Part shown: positions 6,233-12,167 of the stretch, piece by piece
Layout: each line of letters begins with the position of its first letter
Position numbering within the stretch: the stretch's first letter is position 1
Assembly (NCBI GenBank): GCA_946481355.1
Contig: CAMLNH010000042.1
Coordinates: 1-12,167 of the forward strand
Length of the DNA: 12,167 nt
DNA from: an uncultured Curvibacter sp.
Lineage (GTDB): Bacteria > Pseudomonadota > Gammaproteobacteria > Burkholderiales > Burkholderiaceae
Reading direction: 5' to 3'
The notes under the pieces: generated by a model
The model's database searches: none
What the model saw: only the letters and a program-made list of their open reading frames with translations
Told to the model about the DNA's origin: nothing
Program-made: the position numbers and the translations under genes

Positions 6233-7399
6233 GTGAACCTCTCATCCACTCTGCGCCCGGCGCGTCCCGGTGTCTGGCTGGCTGCCGTGGCCCTGAGTCT
6301 GGGGCTGGTGGCGCTTGAACTCTGGCGGCAGCCCGCCGTGCCCGCACCGGCGCAGGCGGCTTGGCCGCCGGCCCGCGTGCCCGAACCGGGCCTGCTGGTG
6401 CTGCAGTCCGCCGGTCGCATCCCCATGCCGGCCAACACCCCCGCCGCCCATGCCAGCAGTCTGCTGGCCCTGCCCGCAGACCATCCGGCCGCTGTCCAGG
6501 CCTACTGGTTTGCCGGCTCGCGCGAGAGCGGGGCCGATGTGCAGATCGTCATGTCGGAGTTCAACCGTGCCAGCCAGCAGTGGAGCCCGGCCGTGGCCGT
6601 GGTGAACCGCCAGCAGGTGGGGCCGCAGCTGGGCCATGCCTTGCGCCGCATCGGCAACCCGGTGGCCTGGCGTGATGCGCAGGGGCGCACGCATCTTTTT
6701 GTCGTGGCCACCGGCCTGGGCGGCTGGGCAGCCGGGCGCATCCTGCACCTGCGGCAGGACGACGCGCAGCAGCCCTTTGTGCCGCTGCGCACCCTGCCCC
6801 TGTCCTGGCTCTGGAACACCAGCCACCTTGTGCGCGCCATGCCTCTGCCGCTGGCCGATGGCGGCATGGTGCTGCCGGTGTATTTCGAGATCGGTGTGAA
6901 GTACCCCGTGGCCTTGCGTTTCGATGCAGCGGGCGAGTTCCGTGGCATGACGCGCATGTCCCAACGCCGTGACCTGCTGCAGCCCACGTTGCTGGCCCGC
7001 AGCGAGACCGAGTGGCTGGCCCTGCTGCGTGACAACCGTGCGGACCGCAAGCTGCGCGCCGTGCAGACGTCGGACGGCGGACTGCATTGGCAGGATCTGC
7101 CCGACCCCGGCCCGGCCAACCCCGATGCGTCGGTGGCGGGCCTGGCGCTGCGGCCTGAGCTGATGTTTCTCGCGCACAACCCGCGCGCCGAATCACGTGC
7201 GCAGCTGGCCCTGAGCCTCTCGCGTGATGGTGGCCGGAGCTGGACCGTGCTGGAGACCCTGGCCCAGGCCCCGGCGGGCCGCGAGATGTCCTACCCCTCC
7301 ATGGCCTGGGCCGACGACAGCCTGTGGATCAGCTACACCGAGCAACGCCAGGCCATTGCCTGGCAGCGCTTCGTCTATGTGCCGGTGGGAGCCCGCTGA
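6233..7399 (+). CDS. Membrane-anchored sialidase-fold (BNR/Asp-box) protein
   Basis: About 388 residues. A single hydrophobic segment at 14-31 (VWLAAVALSLGLVALELW) is a signal anchor or uncleaved signal, so the rest is likely periplasmic. Then comes a six-bladed sialidase-type domain: an RIP-like motif at 62-64 (GRIPMP), and two clear Asp boxes, TSDGGLHW (279-286) and SRDGGRSW (330-337). In true sialidases an Arg triad, Asp, Glu and Tyr do catalysis; I can place only the Arg of the RIP motif, so enzymatic activity is uncertain. The family also includes non-enzymatic and other glycan-acting proteins. The start is not firm: GTG at 6233 fits the signal anchor, TTG at 6215 is in frame, and neither has a good ribosome site. 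An open frame back to 6020 overlaps the WYL gene and is unlikely to be used. A TACACT hexamer at 6185-6190 could be a -10 box. The gene is coupled by TGATG to the next one. Confidence 0.75.
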   Translation: MNLSSTLRPARPGVWLAAVALSLGLVALELWRQPAVPAPAQAAWPPARVPEPGLLVLQSAGRIPMPANTPAAHASSLLALPADHPAAVQAYWFAGSRESGADVQIVMSEFNRASQQWSPAVAVVNRQQVGPQLGHALRRIGNPVAWRDAQGRTHLFVVATGLGGWAAGRILHLRQDDAQQPFVPLRTLPLSWLWNTSHLVRAMPLPLADGGMVLPVYFEIGVKYPVALRFDAAGEFRGMTRMSQRRDLLQPTLLARSETEWLALLRDNRADRKLRAVQTSDGGLHWQDLPDPGPANPDASVAGLALRPELMFLAHNPRAESRAQLALSLSRDGGRSWTVLETLAQAPAGREMSYPSMAWADDSLWISYTEQRQAIAWQRFVYVPVGAR

Positions 7400-8043
7400 T
7401 GGACAGCCTGACGCCCGCTCTTTTTTCCACACAGGCGCCGCTGCTGGCGCCGCCGCTGGTCTTCCGCCTTTACCTGGGTCTGGCATGGGGGCTGGCGCTG
7501 GCCGCGCTCGCGCTGCCGGTCCTCGCGCGCTGGGTACCTCGCCATGAGCGCCTGAAGTTCTGGCTGCCGCTCGCACTGCTGCTCTGGTGTCTGCTGCCCG
7601 GTGTGCTCTCGCCCGCCTACTGGCTGGGCCTGGCCCTGCGCGCGCCCAGCGGACTGCTCGCCGGGCTGTGTGTCTGGGTGCTGCTGCGTTACTACCGGCC
7701 GCAGATGGCGGGGCCCGTGCCGCTGCAGGCCTTGCGCCCGTGGGCCTGGCCACTGGTGCTGCTGGGCTGGGTGTTGCTGCTCGATACCTTCGCGCTGGCG
7801 CCGTTCAGCGTCTATGCCTGGGGTTATGCGCCCTGGCTGCTGGGCGCACTGGCTTTTGCGGGTCTGCTGCCGGCCTTGCTGCGAGAGCAGCGCGCCATGC
7901 CGGCGCTATGGCTTGGTGTTCTGCTGCTGTTGCACGTTTTGCTGCGCCTGCCCACAGGCAATGTCTGGGACGCAGTGCTGGATCCGGCGCTGTGGATCTG
8001 GTTGCAGGTGGATGTCTTGCGGCGTCTGCGGCGCAAGGCCTGA
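7399..8043 (+). CDS. Multi-pass membrane protein of unknown function
   Basis: This 214-residue protein is dominated by Leu, Ala and Trp. Hydrophobic segments lie at about 21-43, 53-70, 74-95, 113-130, 139-158 and 168-182, with a possible shorter one near 195, so six or seven helices. The C-terminus is basic (DVLRRLRRKA), which suggests it lies in the cytoplasm. Its ATG shares a base with the previous stop (TGATG) and GGTGGGAG precedes it by seven bases, so it is made together with the sialidase-fold protein. That suggests a two-part envelope system, for example an integral membrane partner of a periplasmic glycan-binding or glycan-cleaving protein (inference). I do not recognise the family. 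It ends three bases from the stop of the converging glycosyltransferase gene. Confidence 0.8.
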   Translation: MDSLTPALFSTQAPLLAPPLVFRLYLGLAWGLALAALALPVLARWVPRHERLKFWLPLALLLWCLLPGVLSPAYWLGLALRAPSGLLAGLCVWVLLRYYRPQMAGPVPLQALRPWAWPLVLLGWVLLLDTFALAPFSVYAWGYAPWLLGALAFAGLLPALLREQRAMPALWLGVLLLLHVLLRLPTGNVWDAVLDPALWIWLQVDVLRRLRRKA

Positions 8044-8046
8044 GGT

Positions 8047-9813
8047 CTAAGAACGTACCAGCAGCCACTCGCGACGGTACAGCCACTGCTGCGGGTACCA
8101 GAGGTTGTCCTTGCGGATCTCGCCCGGGGCGTGCCGGCTCGTGAGCAGCCAGCGCTCGCCCAGCACGCGGCAACCGGGCAGGCAGGGTGGGGCGGTCTGC
8201 TCGCCATGGCTGGCGGCCCAGACCACGGCTTCGTGCGTGCTCAGCAGCTGGTGCAGTTCCTCGGCGGCCTGGGCTTGGCCTTCGGCGTCAGGGCCGCGGC
8301 GCGCCCGCGCGGCCGCCCGGCTGTCGTAGGGGACGAAGTCGTGCGTGCCGGGCAGCAGGAACTGGAAGCGTTCGAACTGGCCGTTGAAGCCCGTGGGCAC
8401 GGCAATGCGGCCGGTGGGCGCTGCAGCGATGGCACGTTCGTCGTAGTGGCCAGCCGGGCCGTCCATGGGCGCAACCATGGCATTGAAGGCGGCATAGACC
8501 AGCAAGGTCGTGAGCACGGCTGCACCACGGCTCCAGGCGCTGCGCCACAGGCCCAGCGCGATGCAGGTGCAAGCGGCGATCACGATGCCCAGTGCGAGGC
8601 TGATCTCAGGCGTCGTAGCCAGTCCGATGTCGTAGCCCACCCAGGCCAGGCGCGCCAGCACCAGCAGCACAGGCGCCGCCAACAACAGCGTGGGCAGATA
8701 CCAGCCGCGTGGAATATCACGCCAGTGCAGGGCGATCAGCATGGCCACGGCCGGCATGGCTGGGATCACGTAGCGTGCCGACCGCTGGCTCGGGAACAGG
8801 AAGACCAGCAGCCAGACCAGCGCCCAGGACAGCAGGATGGCCTGGGCCGCTGGCAGCGGCCAGTGCTTGCCCAGCTGCGGCAGTTGTTTGAGCCCCAGCC
8901 AGGCCAGGCCAGGCAGTACGAAGAACAGCAGGCCCGCGTTGACCGCATAGGCCAGCAACTGCGACCAGAGGCTGGAGCCGTCGAAGGCCAGGGCAGCACG
9001 CCAATAGCCGCGCGTGTCGGCGAACTTGGCGGCGTTCTCGCCGACGATGAACTCGCGCCACACCGACTGCGGATCGGGGTCCAGCACGAACCAGAGGGCG
9101 AACACGCCCAGGGCCAGCACGGCGCTGAAAGCTACGCGCAGGGTGTGGCGCAGCAGCGTAGACCAAGTGGGGTGTGACTCGCTGGCCACCAGAGCCAGCC
9201 ACCAGGTGGCCGCAGCCGGCGCCACGAGCGCGAAGGATTTGTAGGCCAGTCCCAGGCCCAGGCCCAGGCCGAACAGCGCATGCGCGAGCCAGCCCGGGCC
9301 GGCGGCTGGCAGGCGCGCGCGCTGCCAGATCAATGTGAACAGCGGCAGGCTGAACCAGAAGGTCTCGGGGGCACTCGTGAGGTAGGGGCGACCGTAACGG
9401 AAGGTGCTGAGAAAAGCCAGGAAAACACAGGCCGCGATCAGCCCATCCTGCCAGCGCTGCGTCACGGCGCGCAGGCTCAGCGTGATCCCGCTGCAGATCA
9501 GCAGCAGGTAGAGCAGGCTGGGCGCGCGCAGCGCAGCCATGTCCCACCCATCGCCCCAGCCACCCGCCACCATGGCCTGCCAGATCAGCAGGGGTGGCTT
9601 GGTGTTGCGCATGTTCTCGAGCGCCGAGGCCAGCGGTAGCCACTGGCCGGTCTCGGCGGTCTCGCGCGCGATGTGCAAATAGACCATCTCGTCGCCATTG
9701 GTCGGCACGTACTGGCCGCCCAGACCCTGGAGGTAGATCGCGAGACCGAGCAGCAGCAGGATCAGCCAGAAGGCTGTGCTCAAGCGCTCGGAGGAGGGGG
9801 GGTGTTTTTGCAT
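8047..9813 (-). CDS. ArnT/PMT-like integral membrane glycosyltransferase (GT39/GT83 type)
   Basis: About 588 residues with roughly a dozen hydrophobic segments, the length of ArnT-like GT-C enzymes. These use polyprenyl-phosphate sugars as donors and act on the periplasmic side of the inner membrane. The first periplasmic loop carries the catalytic Asp-Glu signature PTNGDEMVYLHIARE (D41, E42) and then NTKPPLLIW (K72-P73-P74), the family's KPPL motif. A YGRPYLTSAPE segment near 140 and RYVIPAMPAVAML near 345-355 match the later conserved loops. The C-terminal periplasmic part runs from about 450 onward. I took the ATG at 9813; a GTG at 9822 is in frame but too close to the nearest GGAG. It is the last gene of a minus-strand operon, 51 bases after the GtrA-like gene, whose flipped lipid-linked sugar it may use (inference). 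Acceptor (lipid A, core or O-antigen) unknown. Confidence 0.85.
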   Translation of the reverse strand: MQKHPPSSERLSTAFWLILLLLGLAIYLQGLGGQYVPTNGDEMVYLHIARETAETGQWLPLASALENMRNTKPPLLIWQAMVAGGWGDGWDMAALRAPSLLYLLLICSGITLSLRAVTQRWQDGLIAACVFLAFLSTFRYGRPYLTSAPETFWFSLPLFTLIWQRARLPAAGPGWLAHALFGLGLGLGLAYKSFALVAPAAATWWLALVASESHPTWSTLLRHTLRVAFSAVLALGVFALWFVLDPDPQSVWREFIVGENAAKFADTRGYWRAALAFDGSSLWSQLLAYAVNAGLLFFVLPGLAWLGLKQLPQLGKHWPLPAAQAILLSWALVWLLVFLFPSQRSARYVIPAMPAVAMLIALHWRDIPRGWYLPTLLLAAPVLLVLARLAWVGYDIGLATTPEISLALGIVIAACTCIALGLWRSAWSRGAAVLTTLLVYAAFNAMVAPMDGPAGHYDERAIAAAPTGRIAVPTGFNGQFERFQFLLPGTHDFVPYDSRAAARARRGPDAEGQAQAAEELHQLLSTHEAVVWAASHGEQTAPPCLPGCRVLGERWLLTSRHAPGEIRKDNLWYPQQWLYRREWLLVRS

Positions 9814-9864
9814 GCGCGTCACTGGCTCCGATGGATGGTGCCTTGGACGCGATTATGGCCGGCG

Positions 9865-10359
9865 CTAAGACGAACGCTTGTGACGGAAGGTCCAGCGGTC
9901 GTTGGCAATGAAGTTGCTCACGCTGGCGATGACGATGGCCGTGACGTTGGCCACGAGGTAGTGCAGGCCCAGGTGGGTGAGCCACAGCGTCAATGCGTAC
10001 TGCAGCAGGATGCCCAGCCAGGAGGCCGTGGCGTACTGGCCCAGCTGGGCCAGCAGGCTGCGCTTGCGCAGGCGCTCGCCTTCCTCGACAGCCGTGGCGT
10101 GCTGACGGTCGGACCAGGTCCAGAGCCGGTTCCAGGTGAAGTTGTTGACCGTGGCCACGGCAATGGCCAGCGCCAGCGAGAAGTAGGGCTTGCTGCCCAC
10201 GGGCTCGAAGGCGCGGAACAGGTATTCGTGGGCGACGTAGAGCACCGCCAGATTCACCACGGTGCCGCTGGCGCCAACGATGCCGAAGCGCACGTAACGG
10301 AAGCCGTGCAGCCAGTCGACCAGCTGCCAGACGCGGTCGCGAAGCGTGGGGGTACTCAT
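9865..10359 (-). CDS. GtrA family membrane protein (putative polyprenyl-phosphate sugar flippase)
   Basis: This 164-residue protein has the GtrA layout of four hydrophobic helices, at about 24-46, 56-74, 106-127 and 134-152. Family motifs are visible: RFGIVGASGTVVN (24-36) in helix 1, NNFTWNRLWTW (72-82) after helix 2, and SNFIANDRWTF (148-158) at the end. GtrA proteins are proposed to flip undecaprenyl-phosphate-linked sugars across the inner membrane for LPS, O-antigen or teichoic acid modification. The start at 10359 overlaps the GT9 stop as ATGA, so the two are translationally coupled; a longer frame to 10698 runs inside the GT9 gene and is a shadow. It precedes the ArnT-like gene, a sensible consumer of a flipped sugar lipid. 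Confidence 0.88.
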   Translation of the reverse strand: MSTPTLRDRVWQLVDWLHGFRYVRFGIVGASGTVVNLAVLYVAHEYLFRAFEPVGSKPYFSLALAIAVATVNNFTWNRLWTWSDRQHATAVEEGERLRKRSLLAQLGQYATASWLGILLQYALTLWLTHLGLHYLVANVTAIVIASVSNFIANDRWTFRHKRSS

Positions 10360-11585
10360 GCAGCAGCGAGGGCCTGCAGCGCGTCGGCCAGCACCGGGTC
10401 GGGGGCGATGCGTTTCAAGCACTGGTTGTCGCCATCGCAGAAGGTCAGGCGGTGGTTGTAGGCCGAGAGGCAGGGCGAGCAGGCGATGCCCGATTCGTAG
10501 ACCGTCGCCCTGGGGCCGATGCCGGGCAGGGGGCCGTAGAGCTTGCCGGTCTCGGGGCCGAAGAACATGAGCACGCGTATCGGTGTGAGGCTGGCGAAGT
10601 GGCCCGGGCCACCGTCGTTGGTCAGCAGCAGGTCGCTGGCGTGGAAGAGCATGAGCAGCTCGCGCAGACTGCGGGTGTAGCCGGTCAGGGCCACGCAATG
10701 CTCGCTGCCTACCTCGGCGCGGATCTCGTCGGCCAGGGGCAGATCGTCCTTGAGGCCGATAAAGGCCACGGCGTGGCCTGCATCCACCAGACCCTTGGCG
10801 ACGCGCGCATAGTGCGCCGCTGGCCAGGCACGTTCGGGCAGGATGCCGCCGCCTGGGTACATCAGTGCAATCTTGCGGCCGGCCAGCACCGGGTGGTCGC
10901 GCAGCACCTGCTCGCGGTAGGCGCGCAGCTCTTCAGGCGTGAAGGGCACGGACAGGCCGGTTTCCGTGGGCAGATCGCGGATCGGGGCGGCCTTGTGACG
11001 TGGGCCGCCCTCGCTCTCCAGTGCATCAACGAGCGAGAGGAACTGCTTGCTGATGTGCTGGTAGGGGTTGTAGGGGATCGCGCAGTTGATGTAGCTGCCG
11101 CGGTACAGGCCTTCCTGCGTGTGCGGCGTGAAACCCGCGCGGCGAGGGGCGCCCGTGAGGTAGCACAGCAGGCTGCTGACGCGTGAGAAGAGCTCGCAGT
11201 CGATCACGGCATCCAGCGGCAGGCGGCGCATGGCCAAGCTGACGCGCCAGATGTCGCGTGCCAGCTTGAAAGGTGAACTGTCGTCCAGGCCATGGAAGTT
11301 GGCGTCTTCCGTCAGGCGCAGCATGCGCGCAACTTCCTGGTTCTTCTTGAGTTGCAGCACGTGCAGCGTGGCGCCGGGGTAGCGCGCGCGCAGGGCCTGG
11401 AACATGGGCCCGGCCAGCACGATGCTGCCCATCTCGGACAGCAGGATGACGAGGATGTGGCGCGGTGCCTTGCTTCGATCAACCGAGGCTGATCGCGTGC
11501 CCAGAAGCCGCGCCCACAGCGACACAGCAGCGCACAGCGCCTGCCCGACCCAGCGGTCGATCCAGCGTTGTGTCTGCAGCTTCAT
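10356..11585 (-). CDS. Glycosyltransferase family 9 protein (heptosyltransferase-like)
   Basis: 409 residues. The N-terminal Rossmann-like half starts near residue 40 (RHILVILLSEMGSIVLAGPMFQALRARYPGATLHVL), the GT9 hallmark, and the C-terminal half has the nucleotide-sugar site around LLTNDGGPGHFAS (N323, D324, H329) and FFGPETGKLYGPL. GT9 enzymes such as WaaC/WaaF/WaaQ add ADP-heptose to the LPS inner core in the cytoplasm. Two oddities: the usual S-x-G-D of the first loop reads S50-E-M-G-S54, so the Asp proposed as the general base in WaaC is replaced by Ser; and four cysteines cluster at 369, 372, 383 and 389 (CxxC, then C, then C), a possible metal site. It has an extra basic/hydrophobic N-terminal stretch of about 40 residues. 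It is the first gene of a three-gene operon, coupled by ATGA to the GtrA-like gene. Donor and acceptor are not known. Confidence 0.87.
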   Translation of the reverse strand: MKLQTQRWIDRWVGQALCAAVSLWARLLGTRSASVDRSKAPRHILVILLSEMGSIVLAGPMFQALRARYPGATLHVLQLKKNQEVARMLRLTEDANFHGLDDSSPFKLARDIWRVSLAMRRLPLDAVIDCELFSRVSSLLCYLTGAPRRAGFTPHTQEGLYRGSYINCAIPYNPYQHISKQFLSLVDALESEGGPRHKAAPIRDLPTETGLSVPFTPEELRAYREQVLRDHPVLAGRKIALMYPGGGILPERAWPAAHYARVAKGLVDAGHAVAFIGLKDDLPLADEIRAEVGSEHCVALTGYTRSLRELLMLFHASDLLLTNDGGPGHFASLTPIRVLMFFGPETGKLYGPLPGIGPRATVYESGIACSPCLSAYNHRLTFCDGDNQCLKRIAPDPVLADALQALAAA

Positions 11586-11630
11586 CTTCAGTCTACCTTT
11601 GCTTGTCTATGCGGTTCTTTGGCTACGGCC

Positions 11631-11644
11631 GGGCCTAACGGCCC
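11631..11644. repeat. Short GC-rich hairpin in the metK-GT9 spacer
   Basis: GGGCC and GGCCC surround TAAC, a five-base-pair stem. It is the nearest of three successive hairpins to the GT9 start, which lies 46 bases away on the minus strand. Confidence 0.45.
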
Positions 11645-11649
11645 TTCAC

Positions 11650-11664
11650 ATCGGCTTTGCCGAT
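11650..11664. repeat. Hairpin ATCGGC-TTT-GCCGAT in the metK-GT9 spacer
   Basis: A perfect six-base-pair stem with a three-base loop; two more pairs form beyond one mismatch (11647-11648 with 11666-11667). It lies between the metK terminator hairpin and the GT9 start. Function not evident; it could be a second, backup transcript end. Confidence 0.45.
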
Positions 11665-11692
11665 ATGAGTCTGCCGCCGGAAGACCGTCAAA

Positions 11693-11711
11693 CCACGCGC
11701 TTTGCGCGTGG
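11693..11711 (-). terminator. Terminator-like hairpin downstream of metK
   Basis: CCACGCGC and GCGCGTGG pair perfectly (eight GC-rich base pairs) around a three-base loop, six bases past the metK stop. On the minus strand only TTT follows, so the T-run is short. Position right after the gene makes a metK terminator the best reading; if it is leaky, the GT9 operon could be partly read from metK. Confidence 0.65.
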
Positions 11712-11717
11712 CGGCCT

Positions 11718-12167
11718 TTACAGGCCGGCTGCTGCGCGCAGCGCAGCAGCTTTGTCGGTCTTCTCCCATGTGAACTCCGGTTCTTCACGTCCGAAGTGGC
11801 CGTAGGCGGCGCTCTTTTCATAGATCGGGCGCAGCAGGTCCAGCATCTGGATGATGCCCTTGGGACGCAGGTCGAAGTGCTCGGCCACGAGGGCGGCAAT
11901 CTTGTCGTCGGCGATCACGCCGGTGCCCATGGTGTTGACCGTGATGTTCATCGGGCGGGCTACGCCGATGGCGTAGGCGACCTGGATCTGGCACTTTTTG
12001 GCCAGGCCGGCGGCCACGATGTTCTTGGCCACATAACGCGTGGCATAGGCGGCCGAGCGGTCCACCTTGGACGGATCCTTGCCGGAGAAGGCGCCGCCAC
12101 CGTGCGGGCAGGCGCCACCATAGGTGTCGACGATGATCTTGCGGCCGGTCAGGCCGCAGTCACCCTG
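11718..12167 (-). CDS. metK: S-adenosylmethionine synthetase, C-terminal part (runs off the right edge)
   Basis: The open frame covers the last 149 residues; the N-terminal part lies outside the window. The enzyme makes S-adenosylmethionine from ATP and methionine in the cytoplasm. Recognisable segments: [17 protein letters not shown], the family's second signature [19 protein letters not shown] (ATP/phosphate-binding), [62 protein letters not shown]. It ends in the short Ala-rich tail LRAAAGL before TAA, as in other proteobacterial MetK proteins. The Met readable at 12065 is only an internal Val codon (GTG), not a start. A terminator-like hairpin follows. Confidence 0.97.
   Translation of the reverse strand, partial: QGDCGLTGRKIIVDTYGGACPHGGGAFSGKDPSKVDRSAAYATRYVAKNIVAAGLAKKCQIQVAYAIGVARPMNITVNTMGTGVIADDKIAALVAEHFDLRPKGIIQMLDLLRPIYEKSAAYGHFGREEPEFTWEKTDKAAALRAAAGL
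11728..11750. repeat. Perfect 10-base inverted repeat inside the metK 3' end
   Basis: GCTGCTGCGC and GCGCAGCAGC flank GCA. It lies within the codons for the Ala-rich C-terminal tail, so it may simply reflect Ala/Leu/Arg codon use, but the mRNA would fold strongly just before the stop. Confidence 0.5.

Noticed and set aside
8131..9177. 348-residue open frame on the plus strand
   Set aside because: Antisense to the ArnT-like gene, whose motifs are clear; composition is that of a shadow.
10452..11186. 244-residue open frame on the plus strand
   Set aside because: Antisense to the GT9 gene; no domain signs.
11586..11717. SAM riboswitch near metK
   Set aside because: This spacer is downstream of metK, and its short stems do not match any SAM riboswitch layout I know.
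1..12167. CRISPR array, rRNA or tRNA genes
   Set aside because: No regularly spaced repeats, cloverleaf or rRNA-like sequence noticed on either strand by eye.

Overview
The window looks like a chromosome segment from a betaproteobacterium, most likely Burkholderiales of the Comamonadaceae type. The basis is very high GC and strong G/C third-position bias from about 4467 onward, and a metK C-terminus plus cell-envelope glycosylation genes of betaproteobacterial style. This is a judgement from protein style, not from a search.

Region 1 (1-4466) differs in composition and looks like an accessory island. It holds the tail of an unidentified gene, then a large Sec-signal RHS/YD-repeat protein whose start overlaps that tail (ATGA). 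The RHS core ends at a PxxxxDPTGW motif and is followed by a variable, AT-richer C-terminal tail. Five bases past the RHS stop lies a small three-helix membrane protein. The last two are the best candidates here for a new polymorphic toxin and its immunity protein. About 400 bases without a convincing gene follow, holding a long inverted repeat and degenerate copies of a TTCGCCGAAAT-type motif, possibly remains of an insertion-sequence end.

Region 2 (4467-6171) is a divergent pair: a glutathione S-transferase-like gene (minus) and a WYL-domain HTH regulator (plus), sharing a 112-base intergenic region with candidate operator palindromes.

Region 3 (6233-8043) is a translationally coupled pair on the plus strand: a membrane-anchored sialidase-fold (Asp-box) protein and a very hydrophobic multi-pass protein of unknown function. 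It ends 3 bases from the stop codon of the converging operon.

Region 4 (11585 down to 8047, minus strand) is a three-gene envelope-glycan operon: a GT9 heptosyltransferase-like protein, a GtrA-type flippase and an ArnT/PMT-like membrane glycosyltransferase. It resembles a gtr-type O-antigen/LPS modification cassette, but no GtrB-like polyprenyl-phosphate glycosyltransferase is visible. Region 5 (11718-12167, minus strand) is the C-terminal part of metK, running off the right edge and followed by a terminator-like hairpin and two further hairpins.

No rRNA, tRNA, CRISPR array or intact transposase was seen.
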